A stretch of DNA of 8,196 nt from Prevotella sp. (GCA_022732315.1 JAIJUV010000107.1:1-8196), one strand, 5' to 3'. Shown: positions 1-6,517, counted from the first letter of the stretch. A program made the numbers and translations. Notes: generated by a model not told the origin, from the sequence alone.

Positions 1-804
1 GCCCGTCAGTTCGTATTCCGTATGCGTGAGTTCGAGCAGATGGAGATGCAGTTCTTCTGCCAGCCAGGCACTGAGATGAAGTGGTTTGAGTATTGGAAGA
101 AGGTTCGCTTGGCATGGCACGAGGCTCTGGGCATGGGCAACGAGAACTATCGTTACCACGACCACGAGAAGTTGGCTCACTATGCTAACGCTGCTACTGA
201 CATCGAGTTCAAGATGCCATTCGGCTTCAAGGAGGTGGAGGGTATCCACAGCCGTACCAACTTCGACCTTTCTCAGCACGAGAAGTACAGCGGCCGTTCT
301 ATCAAGTACTTCGATCCAGAGAAGAACGAGAGCTATGTACCTTACGATGTGGAGACCTCTATCGGTGTTGACCGTATGTTCCTCAGCGTGATGTGCCACT
401 CTTACTGCGAGGAGAAGTTGGAGAATGGTGAGACACGTGTTGTTTTGCGCCTGCCAGAGGCATTGGCACCAGTGAAGTGTGCCGTGTTCCCATTGGATAA
501 GAAGGATGGCCTGCCAGAGTTGGCTCACGAGATTGTGGATGAGTTGAAGTTCCACTTCAATACCCACTATGGCGATCCTAAGGATTCCATCGGTAAGCGT
601 TACCGTCGCCAGGATGCTATCGGTACTCCATTCTGTATCACCGTTGACCACGAGACACCTAAGGATCACAAGGTAACTTTGCGTTATCGTGATACCATGG
701 AGCAGGAGCGCGTAGCTATCTCTGACCTTCGTGGCATCATCGAGGATCGCGTAAGTATCACCAGCGTATTAAAGAAACTTGGTAATGAAATTAAGAATTT
801 CTAA
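1..804 (+). CDS. glyQS: Glycyl-tRNA synthetase, single-chain alpha2 type (C-terminal part; 5' end outside the window)
   Basis: The gene is cut by the left window edge and is open from base 1, giving the last 267 residues of an enzyme that is usually a little over 500 residues. The enzyme charges tRNA-Gly with glycine in the cytoplasm. The fragment opens in class II motif 2 (FRMREFEQMEMQFF, around residues 6-19). Motif 3 is at about residues 119-126 (TSIGVDRMF), where the arginine contacts ATP. An HGTP-type anticodon-binding domain follows from roughly residue 155 (LAPVKCAVFPLD) to the end, including RYRRQDAIGTPFCITVD. The eukaryote/archaea-like single-chain form, not the alpha2beta2 form, is the one expected in Bacteroidetes. 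The stop at 802-804 lies inside the next gene, which starts at 785, so the two are probably cotranscribed and translationally coupled. No frameshift or missing core residue is seen in the visible part. Confidence 0.96.
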   Translation, partial: ARQFVFRMREFEQMEMQFFCQPGTEMKWFEYWKKVRLAWHEALGMGNENYRYHDHEKLAHYANAATDIEFKMPFGFKEVEGIHSRTNFDLSQHEKYSGRSIKYFDPEKNESYVPYDVETSIGVDRMFLSVMCHSYCEEKLENGETRVVLRLPEALAPVKCAVFPLDKKDGLPELAHEIVDELKFHFNTHYGDPKDSIGKRYRRQDAIGTPFCITVDHETPKDHKVTLRYRDTMEQERVAISDLRGIIEDRVSITSVLKKLGNEIKNF

Positions 805-1426
805 ATATCTCTTCTTGCTCGTGATGGCAGTGTTCGCCCTGTCATCATGCAGCGAGAACGATGACTCCTATGATGCGTATGCCAACTGGCAGGAGCGCAA
901 CGAGCAGGCTTTTGCCGATACGCTGGATTACGCAAAGAAGATGGGAGAGAGCCAGGGATGGTATGTGTACCGCAACTGGAGCCTGGAGAACCAGACACCA
1001 AACAAGGATGTCAACGGCGTGAATGTGCCGCTGACCTACAAGGATTGCGATAACATCATCGTTCATGTGCTCGAAAAGGGCGAGGGTACTGCAAGCCCGA
1101 TGTACACCGACTCCGTGAGGGTGAGCTATCGTGGCAGCCTGATTCAGACTACTGATAAGGATGGTAGCGTGAATGCGGGATACGTGTTTGATAAGACCTT
1201 CGAGGGTACTTACAACAAGCAAACCGCCATGCTTTCTACCTTTGCCGTGAGCAATGTGGTGGATGGCTTTGCCACAGCCTTGATGCGCATGCATCCGGGC
1301 GACCACTGGATGGTTTATATCCCATACCAGTTGGGTTATGGTTCGAGCACCAGCAGCAGTTCTACGATTCCTGCCTATTCGATGCTTCGCTTCGAGATAG
1401 TGCTGGATAGCTACTTCTCCAAGTGA
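785..1426 (+). CDS. FKBP-type peptidyl-prolyl cis-trans isomerase, lipoprotein
   Basis: A 213-residue envelope lipoprotein predicted to speed cis-trans isomerisation of Xaa-Pro bonds during protein folding. The first 22 residues form a lipoprotein signal (basic start, hydrophobic core, lipobox LSSC with Cys22). SENDD follows, an acidic stretch like the Bacteroidetes surface-export signal, so an outer-membrane location, possibly outward-facing, is inferred. A helical stretch covers residues 30-85. The FKBP fold runs from about residue 92 to 211: VSYRG (Tyr115), VFDKT (Phe135-Asp136), VVDGF (158-162), YQLGYG (Tyr185) and LRFEIVL (Phe203). The tryptophan that floors the FKBP12 pocket (Trp59) aligns with Phe162, which may alter activity or ligand affinity. 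The ATG at 785 was chosen over an in-frame TTG at 779 because the signal peptide begins there. It overlaps the glyQS stop by 20 bases, suggesting an operon. Family assignment is firm; activity is inferred. Confidence 0.9.
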   Translation: MKLRISKYLFLLVMAVFALSSCSENDDSYDAYANWQERNEQAFADTLDYAKKMGESQGWYVYRNWSLENQTPNKDVNGVNVPLTYKDCDNIIVHVLEKGEGTASPMYTDSVRVSYRGSLIQTTDKDGSVNAGYVFDKTFEGTYNKQTAMLSTFAVSNVVDGFATALMRMHPGDHWMVYIPYQLGYGSSTSSSSTIPAYSMLRFEIVLDSYFSK

Positions 1427-1441
1427 TATTCAGTGTGATTA

Positions 1442-1487
1442 CACCTTATTATATATAGGGGAGGTGTTCACCTTATTATATATAAGG
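1442..1487 (+). repeat. AT-rich tandem direct repeat after the FKBP gene
   Basis: The 16-mer CACCTTATTATATATA occurs at 1442-1457 and again at 1469-1484, a period of 27 bases. The second copy runs into a small imperfect palindrome (CCTTAT...ATAAGG, 1471-1487) just upstream of the terminator-like hairpin. It could be slippage-prone filler or part of the 3' UTR; no function is evident. Confidence 0.6.
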
Positions 1488-1498
1488 AGATATATGGG

Positions 1499-1540
1499 GC
1501 GTTCCCAGGTATGCCGGCAAGGCAACCTGGGAACGCTCTT
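1499..1540 (+). terminator. Probable terminator hairpin of the glyQS-FKBP operon
   Basis: A perfect 12-bp stem pairs 1499-1510 (GCGTTCCCAGGT) with 1525-1536. It is extended inside by TGCC/GGCA (1512-1515 with 1521-1524) next to a single bulged A, with a 5-base loop. A modest T-containing tail follows (TCTTTGTGTT). The hairpin lies about 70 bases after the FKBP stop. The U-tract is weak, so it may act as a 3'-end stabilising structure as well as a terminator. Confidence 0.65.
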
Positions 1541-1541
1541 T

Positions 1542-1573
1542 GTGTTAACAAGCATTTCGTTAGTGTTAACAAG
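1542..1573 (+). repeat. Direct repeat GTGTTAACAAG
   Basis: GTGTTAACAAG appears at 1542-1552 and 1563-1573, a spacing of 21 bases or about two helical turns. Each copy contains the palindrome GTTAAC. The same-face spacing would suit paired protein binding, but nothing identifies a protein and chance repetition is possible. Confidence 0.45.
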
Positions 1574-1597
1574 TGTTTGTGCTCGCACACAATTTGC

Positions 1598-1614
1598 TGA
1601 CTTACGTCAAAAAA
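1598..1614 (+). promoter_or_regulatory. Palindromic operator candidate (CRP/FNR-like), copy 1
   Basis: TGACTTACGTCAAAAAA contains the dyad TGAC-N4-GTCA. It starts 72 bases before the TA of the TAnnTTTG element at 1670-1677. A copy matching at 15 of 17 bases lies in the same relative orientation 74 bases upstream of the minus-strand promoter near 6690. Placement about 80 bases upstream of the expected transcript start fits an activator site. The regulator is not identified. Confidence 0.45.
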
Positions 1615-1647
1615 TGTTAGTTTCATGCATTTTTTTCGGGAAAAGTA

Positions 1648-1677
1648 TTGTGGTTTCAGAAATTTGTTGTACCTTTG
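1648..1677 (+). promoter_or_regulatory. Bacteroidetes-type promoter of the C-poor leader/ncRNA
   Basis: A -33 TTG at 1648-1650 is separated by 19 bases from TACCTTTG (1670-1677), matching the Bacteroidetes TAnnTTTG -7 consensus and followed by the common CA. Transcription should start near 1683. The nearest protein start is 2004, so this promoter makes either a leader of about 320 bases or an independent RNA ending at the terminator at 1942-1977. Confidence 0.75.
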
Positions 1678-1928
1678 CATCAGAAAAAATAAGTTTTAGG
1701 TTTTTAGTTAGGTAATAGATTTTATTAGGTTTTAGTTGTTAGGTAAAAAATAAGTTAAGATTGTTGTTCATAGGTTAGGTTTTTAGTTTAGGTAAAATTA
1801 GATTGTTTATTCAAAAATGGGTGTTAGTTAAGGTATAGAAAGATTGATTTATTCAAGGATGACAAAAACAGTACTGTTCTGCTACGGCGGAAGTAAAGTT
1901 TTGGGAAAAACAAAGGTACGACAAATTT
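1660..1928. repeat. 18-bp inverted repeat bounding a 233-bp spacer
   Basis: AAATTTGTTGTACCTTTG (1660-1677) is matched on the minus strand by 1911-1928 at 17 of 18 positions. Both arms contain TACCTTTG, so each looks like an inward-facing -7 element. Only the left one has a well-spaced -33 TTG. The layout resembles a small MITE-like element with terminal inverted repeats, but no target-site duplication is visible. Two convergent promoters that share the local promoter consensus would give the same picture. Confidence 0.5.
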
Positions 1929-1980
1929 TAAATTTAAATAGAAAGTGGCGTTCCTCTTTTGAGGATCGCCACTTTTTGTG
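1683..1980 (+). ncRNA. Putative C-depleted leader RNA or small RNA with TAGGT repeats
   Basis: From the promoter at 1648-1677 to the terminator at 1942-1977 a transcript of about 295 bases is expected. Bases 1682-1853 contain only two C residues (1769 and 1812), with none at all in 1682-1768, so the RNA should be largely unstructured. It carries seven TAGGT motifs (starting at 1697, 1709, 1726, 1740, 1771, 1776 and 1789). Three imperfect copies of a 20-22 base unit, TTAGGTTTTTAGTTAGGTAA-like, begin at 1696, 1725 and 1775. It could be a 5' leader of the MATE gene ending in an attenuator, or a stand-alone sRNA. No known RNA family was recognised. The start, end and function are inferred. Confidence 0.4.
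1942..1977 (+). terminator. Intrinsic terminator or attenuator before the MATE gene
   Basis: AAAGTGGCG (1942-1950) pairs perfectly with CGCCACTTT (1967-1975). Inside it CCTC (1953-1956) pairs with GAGG (1961-1964) around a TTTT loop, with one T-T mismatch. The T-run 1973-1977 follows. It ends 26 bases before the MATE start, with a promoter upstream and no recognised gene between them. It therefore either ends a small RNA or attenuates the transporter gene. Confidence 0.8.
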
Positions 1981-2003
1981 TCATTTCATTAAAAGAGAAA
2001 AAT

Positions 2004-3383
2004 ATGTTATTCAAGAATAAGACAGATTATCTGATGGAGTCGATTCGCAAGGGAAGGGCGATGACTCGAAGGGAGAAACTCAACCTCATCGTGGGGTTGA
2101 GCGTGCCGTCCATGCTGGCGCAGATTTCCACCGTGATGATGTTCTTTATTGATGCATCGATGGTGGGACATCTGGGAGCTGAAGCCTCGGCTAGCATTGG
2201 ACTGATTGAGTCAACCACTTGGCTCATAGGAAGTTTGCTTTCGGCAGCTGCCACGGGGTTCTCGGTGCAGGTGGCTCATTTCATCGGTGCCAACGATTTC
2301 AGAAGGGCACGCCAGGTATATCGCCATGCCCTGATATGCGGTTTGGCGTTCAGCCTGATGCTCACCCTGGTGGGTGTGGGCATCCATGGCTATCTGCCCT
2401 ATTGGCTGGGTGGCGGCGCCGACATCGCTCCTTATTCCTCGAAGTATTTCCTGATATATAGCCTCGTGCTGCCCTTCGTGTTCCTTTATCACATCTCCGA
2501 GATGATGCTTAAGTCGGCAGGCAACATGCATACGCCCAGCGTGATGGCGGTGTTGATATGTATCAGTGATGTGGTCTTCAACTATCTCTTCATCTATATC
2601 CTGAAGATGGGTGTGGTGGGAGCGGCATGCGGCACGGCGATGGCCTACTTCTGCATCTCGCTGCCCAATCTCTGGATTTCGGCATGCAGCAACAAGATTC
2701 TGAACCTGCGGCAGGATAAAGAGCCGTTCCGCTGGGTGAAGAGCTACGTGAATCATGCCTGTCAGATAAGCATCCCGATGGCCATTCAGAACATCCTGAT
2801 GAGCGGAGCGCAGATAGTGAGCACCATGATAGTGGCGCCATTGGGCAATATCGCCATCGCTGCCCATTCCTTCGCCATCACCGCCGAGAGCCTCTGCTAT
2901 ATGCCGGGTTACGGCATCGGCGATGCGGCAAGCACCCTGGTGGGACAGACGCATGGAGCCGGGCGCATCGACCTCTGCAAGAGCTTCGCCTATCTCACCG
3001 TGGGGTTGGGCATGAGCGTGATGGCATTGATGGGCGTGGTGATGTTCGTCTTTGCACCCGAGATGATAGGCGTGCTGTCGCCGGTGGAAAGTATCCGCGA
3101 ATTGGGCACCATCTGCCTGCGCATCGAGGCTTTTGCCGAACCGTTCTTTGCGGCGAGCATCGTAACCTATAGCGTCTGTGTGGGAGCGGGCGATACGAAG
3201 AAGCCTGCCGCCATCAATCTGGGAACGATGTGGCTGGTGAGGCTCACCCTTGCCTACGGGCTTTCGAAGAGCTACGGATTGGAGGGCGTATGGATAGCCA
3301 TGGCCACGGAGCTTACGCTGAGAGGATGCCTCTTCCTGGTGCGCCTGTTCAGAGGTTCATGGCTGAAGAGCTTTAGGGTTTAA
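2004..3383 (+). CDS. MATE-family multidrug efflux transporter
   Basis: A 459-residue polytopic inner-membrane protein with the length and about twelve membrane segments typical of MATE cation-coupled exporters, which expel drugs or cationic metabolites using Na+ or H+ gradients. The first MatE repeat (about residues 28-190) has the signature FFIDASMVGHLGAEASASIGL near residues 47-67. The second (about 250-410) is marked by QISIPMAIQNILMSGAQIV, YMPGYGIGDAASTLVGQ and VCVGAGDTKKPAAIN. The ATG at 2004 sits after an A-rich AAAAGAGAAAAAT leader. An upstream in-frame TTG at 1959 is rejected because it lies in the terminator loop. Expression may depend on readthrough of the terminator at 1942-1977; no separate promoter is seen between that hairpin and the start. 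A strong terminator follows at once. The substrate cannot be told from sequence. Confidence 0.93.
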   Translation: MLFKNKTDYLMESIRKGRAMTRREKLNLIVGLSVPSMLAQISTVMMFFIDASMVGHLGAEASASIGLIESTTWLIGSLLSAAATGFSVQVAHFIGANDFRRARQVYRHALICGLAFSLMLTLVGVGIHGYLPYWLGGGADIAPYSSKYFLIYSLVLPFVFLYHISEMMLKSAGNMHTPSVMAVLICISDVVFNYLFIYILKMGVVGAACGTAMAYFCISLPNLWISACSNKILNLRQDKEPFRWVKSYVNHACQISIPMAIQNILMSGAQIVSTMIVAPLGNIAIAAHSFAITAESLCYMPGYGIGDAASTLVGQTHGAGRIDLCKSFAYLTVGLGMSVMALMGVVMFVFAPEMIGVLSPVESIRELGTICLRIEAFAEPFFAASIVTYSVCVGAGDTKKPAAINLGTMWLVRLTLAYGLSKSYGLEGVWIAMATELTLRGCLFLVRLFRGSWLKSFRV

Positions 3384-3400
3384 TGTTAGTTTTATGTTAA

Positions 3401-3456
3401 GATTTGCAGGTATTTGGAAAGATAATCTCCCAAATACTTGCAAATCATTTTTATTT
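3401..3456 (+). terminator. Intrinsic terminator of the MATE gene
   Basis: A 17-bp stem pairs 3401-3417 with 3430-3446, with one G-U wobble and a 12-base loop. The T-rich tail ATTTTTATTTT follows. It lies 18 bases after the MATE stop. The stem is AT-rich but long and nearly perfect. Confidence 0.85.
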
Positions 3457-3468
3457 TGAGTAATTTTG
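3438..3468 (+). promoter_or_regulatory. Promoter of the M16 peptidase gene
   Basis: TTG at 3438-3440 is followed after 20 bases by TAATTTTG (3461-3468) and then CA. The expected start near 3475 gives a leader of about 45 bases to the ATG at 3520. The -33 element lies inside the right arm of the preceding terminator, so the two signals are physically fused. Confidence 0.7.
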
Positions 3469-3519
3469 CAGTCGAAATAACTAATAATTGCATATTTATT
3501 AATATTCAGCAGAGAAAAA

Positions 3520-6339
3520 ATGAGATTAAAGAAGATTTTCGCAGCGGCACTGCTGCTGCTCTCTGTGGGAAATGCGACGGCACAGCAGATGCCTCCTATC
3601 CCAGTGGACAAGAATGTGAAGATAGGCCATCTCGACAATGGATTGACCTACTACATTCGTCATAATGCTTTCCCTGAGCATGTGGCAAGTTTCTACATCG
3701 CTCAGAAAGTGGGTTCTATCAATGAGAATGATGACCAGCGCGGTTTGGCTCACCTTCTGGAGCACCTCGCCTTCAATGGTACCGACCACTTCAAGGGCAA
3801 TTCCCTGCAGGATTACCTGCAGAGCATCGGTGTGGAGTATGGCAGAAACCTGAATGCCTATACCAGCATCGACAAAACCGTTTATTACTTCACCGATGTG
3901 CCTACCACCCGCACCTCGGCAGTGGATTCCTGCATGCTCATCCTCAAGGATTGGAGCAACGGCATCTCGCTGACCAAGGAGGCTATCAACGACGAGCGCG
4001 ACGTGGTACACAACGAGTATCGCATGCGCATGGTGGGTCAGCAGCTCATGCTGGAGCGCAATCTGCCTAAGCTCTACCAGGGCGATAAGTATGGCTATCG
4101 CATGCCTATCGGATTGATGAGCGTCATCGACGGATGCAAGCCGGAAACCCTGCGTGCCTACTATCGTAAATGGTATCGCCCTGATAATCAGGCTATCATC
4201 ATCGTGGGTGATGTAGATGTAGACCATGTAGAAGCTCAGATCAAGAAGCTCTTCTCAGACATCAAGGTGCCTAAGAATGCAGCCAAGGTGGTGCCAGTGC
4301 CAGTGGCCGACAACGATACTGCCATCTACGTAATCGACAAGAACAAGGAGCAGAAGTTCGACATGATCAACATCATGATGAAGAGCGAAGCCTATCCTGA
4401 TTCCTTGAAGGGCGATATGAACTATCTGGTAGAGGGCTATCTGCGCGGCGTGGTAAGCAGCATGTTCGAAGCCCGCCTGTCAGAGCTGGCACGTGAGGAG
4501 AACTGTCCGTTCCTTCAGGCAAGTGCCGGTGTGGGTCCTTATCTCATTTCTGATACCAAGGACGCCTTCTCCATTTCGGGAGTGGCTAAGCCAGGAATGG
4601 TAAAGGAGGCTTATGCCGCCATGCTGCGTGAGGCTAAGCGTGTGCGCGACTTCGGATTCACAGCTACGGAGTATATCCGTGCCAAGGAGAACTTCATGAG
4701 CAGCATGGAGACCATGTATGAGAACCGCAACAAGATGAAGAACGAGCAGTTCACTACCCAGTATGTAGACCATTTCACAGACAATGAGCCAATTCCATCG
4801 TTGGAAGATGAATATAAGATTTATCAGATGATGGTTCCTAACATCCCTCTCGAGGCCATCAACGGTGCCATGAAGCAGGTGATAGCAGAAACCGACACCA
4901 ACTTTGTGAGCATGGTGTTCATGAAGGAGGCTGAGGGCGTGAGCTATCCTACCGAGCAGCAGCTTGCCCAGATAGTGAAGCAGGTGCGCGGCGAGAAGCT
5001 GGAGGCTTATGTAGACAACGTGAAGCAGGAGCCGCTGATGGCTACGCTGCCTCAGGCAGGAAGCATCAAGAAGATAGAGGAGAACAAGGTGCTCGGATTC
5101 AAGAAGCTCACCCTCTCTAACGGAGCCAAGGTGGTGTTGAAGAAGACCGACTTCAAGGATAATGAAATCCGATTCTCAGGAACAGCCAAGGTGGGTTATT
5201 CTGCATTCCAGAACGACCCTGTGAACGCAGCCAATGCTTCTACCATCTGGGAGGTAAGCGGACTTGCCGGTTTCACTGGCAACGACCTGCAGAAGATGCT
5301 TGCCGGAAAGCAGGTGAGCGTGGGTCTCACCATGAGTCCGTTCCGTCATGGCATCGCCGGTACTTCTACTCCTAAGGATGTGGAGACGATGATGCAGCTG
5401 CTCTATCTCTCGATGACTAACCTTACCAAGGATGAGAAGGCTTTCGAGAATCTGAAGAATACTTATACCACCGTGCTCTCCAACAAGAGCAACAACCCTA
5501 ACATGGTATATCAGGATTCCATCCAGAGCACTCTCTACATGGGCAACAAGCTGGCGCTTCTCCCAGAAGCAGAGGATATCAAGAATATCAACTACGACCG
5601 TGTGCTCGACATGCAGAAGCAGCTCTATGGCAACGCCAAGGATTTCACCTTCTACTTTGTGGGCAATTACGACGAGAAGGTACTCCTGCCACTCATCGAG
5701 CAGTATATCGCTTCCCTGCCAAACAAGGGCATGAAGCTGAAGAACCAGAAGATTCCATACGCCAAGGGCGAGGTGAAGAACATCTTTACCCAGGCGATGG
5801 AGAACCCTCAGAGCCAGGCACGCGAGATGTGGTTCGTGAAGTTGCCATCTTATAATCCTAAGACAGCGGTATTGGCAGATGTTGCTGCCCGCCTGTTGGA
5901 GATGAAGTATCTGCGCAGCATCCGCGAGGAGCTGAGTGCGGCTTACAGCACAGGTGCATCCTGCGGCTTGTTCTTCGACTACGACGGCAAGGTGGCTCTC
6001 ACCCTCAACGCCATGGCACAGCTGAATCCAGATAAGGTAGATGTAGCCGTTCCTTGCTTCTTCAAGGGCTTGGACGAGACGGTGGCAGCTCCTGATGCCA
6101 AGGACTTGCAGAAGGTGAAGGAAATCCTTTTGAAGCAGGCTGGTGTTGACGAGAAGACCAACAGCTACTGGATGCAGGTGTTGAGCATGTATGATTTGCA
6201 CAAGGTGGATACCCACAGCAACTACCGCGAGCTGGTGAAGGCAGTGGATGCCCAGCAGATTTCCAACTTCCTGAAGAACGTGGTGCTGAAGAGCGGCAAC
6301 CACTTCGAGGTAATCATGAAGGCGGAGAAGAATAAGTAA
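3520..6339 (+). CDS. Exported M16-family zinc metallopeptidase (PqqL/pitrilysin-like, two-lobed)
   Basis: A 939-residue protein, close to the length of E. coli PqqL and other single-chain two-lobed M16 peptidases. A type I signal peptide covers residues 1-21 (KK start, hydrophobic core, ATA before QQMPP), so a periplasmic location is inferred. The inverted zinc motif HLLEH is at 78-82 (His78 and His82 as ligands, Glu81 catalytic). Glu159 in ERDVVHNE is 76 residues beyond His82, as expected for the third ligand. The first lobe covers about 35-430. The second (about 530-930) lacks HxxEH at the equivalent place, as is normal for the non-catalytic lobe, but keeps Arg802 and Tyr809 in IREELSAAYS, the substrate-binding pair in this family. 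It probably degrades peptides or small proteins in the envelope; the natural substrate is unknown. It is monocistronic, with its own promoter at 3438-3468 and terminator at 6362-6407. Confidence 0.94.
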   Translation: MRLKKIFAAALLLLSVGNATAQQMPPIPVDKNVKIGHLDNGLTYYIRHNAFPEHVASFYIAQKVGSINENDDQRGLAHLLEHLAFNGTDHFKGNSLQDYLQSIGVEYGRNLNAYTSIDKTVYYFTDVPTTRTSAVDSCMLILKDWSNGISLTKEAINDERDVVHNEYRMRMVGQQLMLERNLPKLYQGDKYGYRMPIGLMSVIDGCKPETLRAYYRKWYRPDNQAIIIVGDVDVDHVEAQIKKLFSDIKVPKNAAKVVPVPVADNDTAIYVIDKNKEQKFDMINIMMKSEAYPDSLKGDMNYLVEGYLRGVVSSMFEARLSELAREENCPFLQASAGVGPYLISDTKDAFSISGVAKPGMVKEAYAAMLREAKRVRDFGFTATEYIRAKENFMSSMETMYENRNKMKNEQFTTQYVDHFTDNEPIPSLEDEYKIYQMMVPNIPLEAINGAMKQVIAETDTNFVSMVFMKEAEGVSYPTEQQLAQIVKQVRGEKLEAYVDNVKQEPLMATLPQAGSIKKIEENKVLGFKKLTLSNGAKVVLKKTDFKDNEIRFSGTAKVGYSAFQNDPVNAANASTIWEVSGLAGFTGNDLQKMLAGKQVSVGLTMSPFRHGIAGTSTPKDVETMMQLLYLSMTNLTKDEKAFENLKNTYTTVLSNKSNNPNMVYQDSIQSTLYMGNKLALLPEAEDIKNINYDRVLDMQKQLYGNAKDFTFYFVGNYDEKVLLPLIEQYIASLPNKGMKLKNQKIPYAKGEVKNIFTQAMENPQSQAREMWFVKLPSYNPKTAVLADVAARLLEMKYLRSIREELSAAYSTGASCGLFFDYDGKVALTLNAMAQLNPDKVDVAVPCFFKGLDETVAAPDAKDLQKVKEILLKQAGVDEKTNSYWMQVLSMYDLHKVDTHSNYRELVKAVDAQQISNFLKNVVLKSGNHFEVIMKAEKNK

Positions 6340-6361
6340 CTTGAATAAGAAGTAAGATATG

Positions 6362-6407
6362 AAAAAGCCCCGTTGCCAGACGAAACGTTCCGGCAACGGG
6401 GTTTTTT
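6362..6407. terminator. Bidirectional intrinsic terminator between the M16 gene and the minus-strand small ORF
   Basis: AAAAAGCCCCGTTGCC (6362-6377) pairs with 6392-6407 in a 16-bp stem with a single G-U pair. The 10-bp core is GC-rich. The 14-base loop contains a smaller ACG/CGT pairing. The A-run on the left and T-run on the right allow termination in both directions: for the M16 gene on plus and for the small ORF on minus. Confidence 0.88.
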
Positions 6408-6517
6408 ACTTTTTCTTTCTTTTCCCAAAAACTACTTTTTCAAATTAAGAGTCATTCTGAAAAAATCTCTCTTCGAAGGATTCAAATCCTTGTCAGCTTC
6501 ATAAACCTAGAAGAAAT

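Noticed and set aside
1464..1715. Plus-strand open frame of 83 codons and an opposite minus-strand frame over the same gap
   Set aside because: They cover the terminator hairpin, direct repeats and promoter, and the translations have no protein-like pattern.
1697..1793. TAGGT repeats as telomere-like or G-quadruplex DNA
   Set aside because: Only GG doublets at wide, irregular spacing; a stable quadruplex is unlikely and telomere repeats are not expected here.
1867..1878. 12-bp perfect palindrome AACAGTACTGTT as operator or hairpin
   Set aside because: With no loop it makes a poor hairpin, and a single short palindrome in this region could be chance.
1959..2003. TTG-initiated N-terminal extension of the MATE protein
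   Set aside because: The TTG lies in the terminator loop and the added residues do not resemble the family's N terminus; ATG 2004 follows an A-rich leader.
5176..6396. Long minus-strand open frame (406 codons) opposite the M16 gene
   Set aside because: It mirrors the codon pattern of the M16 gene (His/Leu-rich shadow) and that gene has clear family motifs.
6360..6449. ATG-initiated short frame of 29 codons after the M16 gene
   Set aside because: It is encoded by both arms of the terminator hairpin and its T-tail, giving a Phe run; not credible as a gene.
6474..6500. tRNA 3'-end-like sequence (AAGGATTCAAATCCTT)
   Set aside because: It resembles a T-arm, but the stem has a mismatch in the canonical alignment and there is no acceptor partner, D-arm or anticodon arm nearby.
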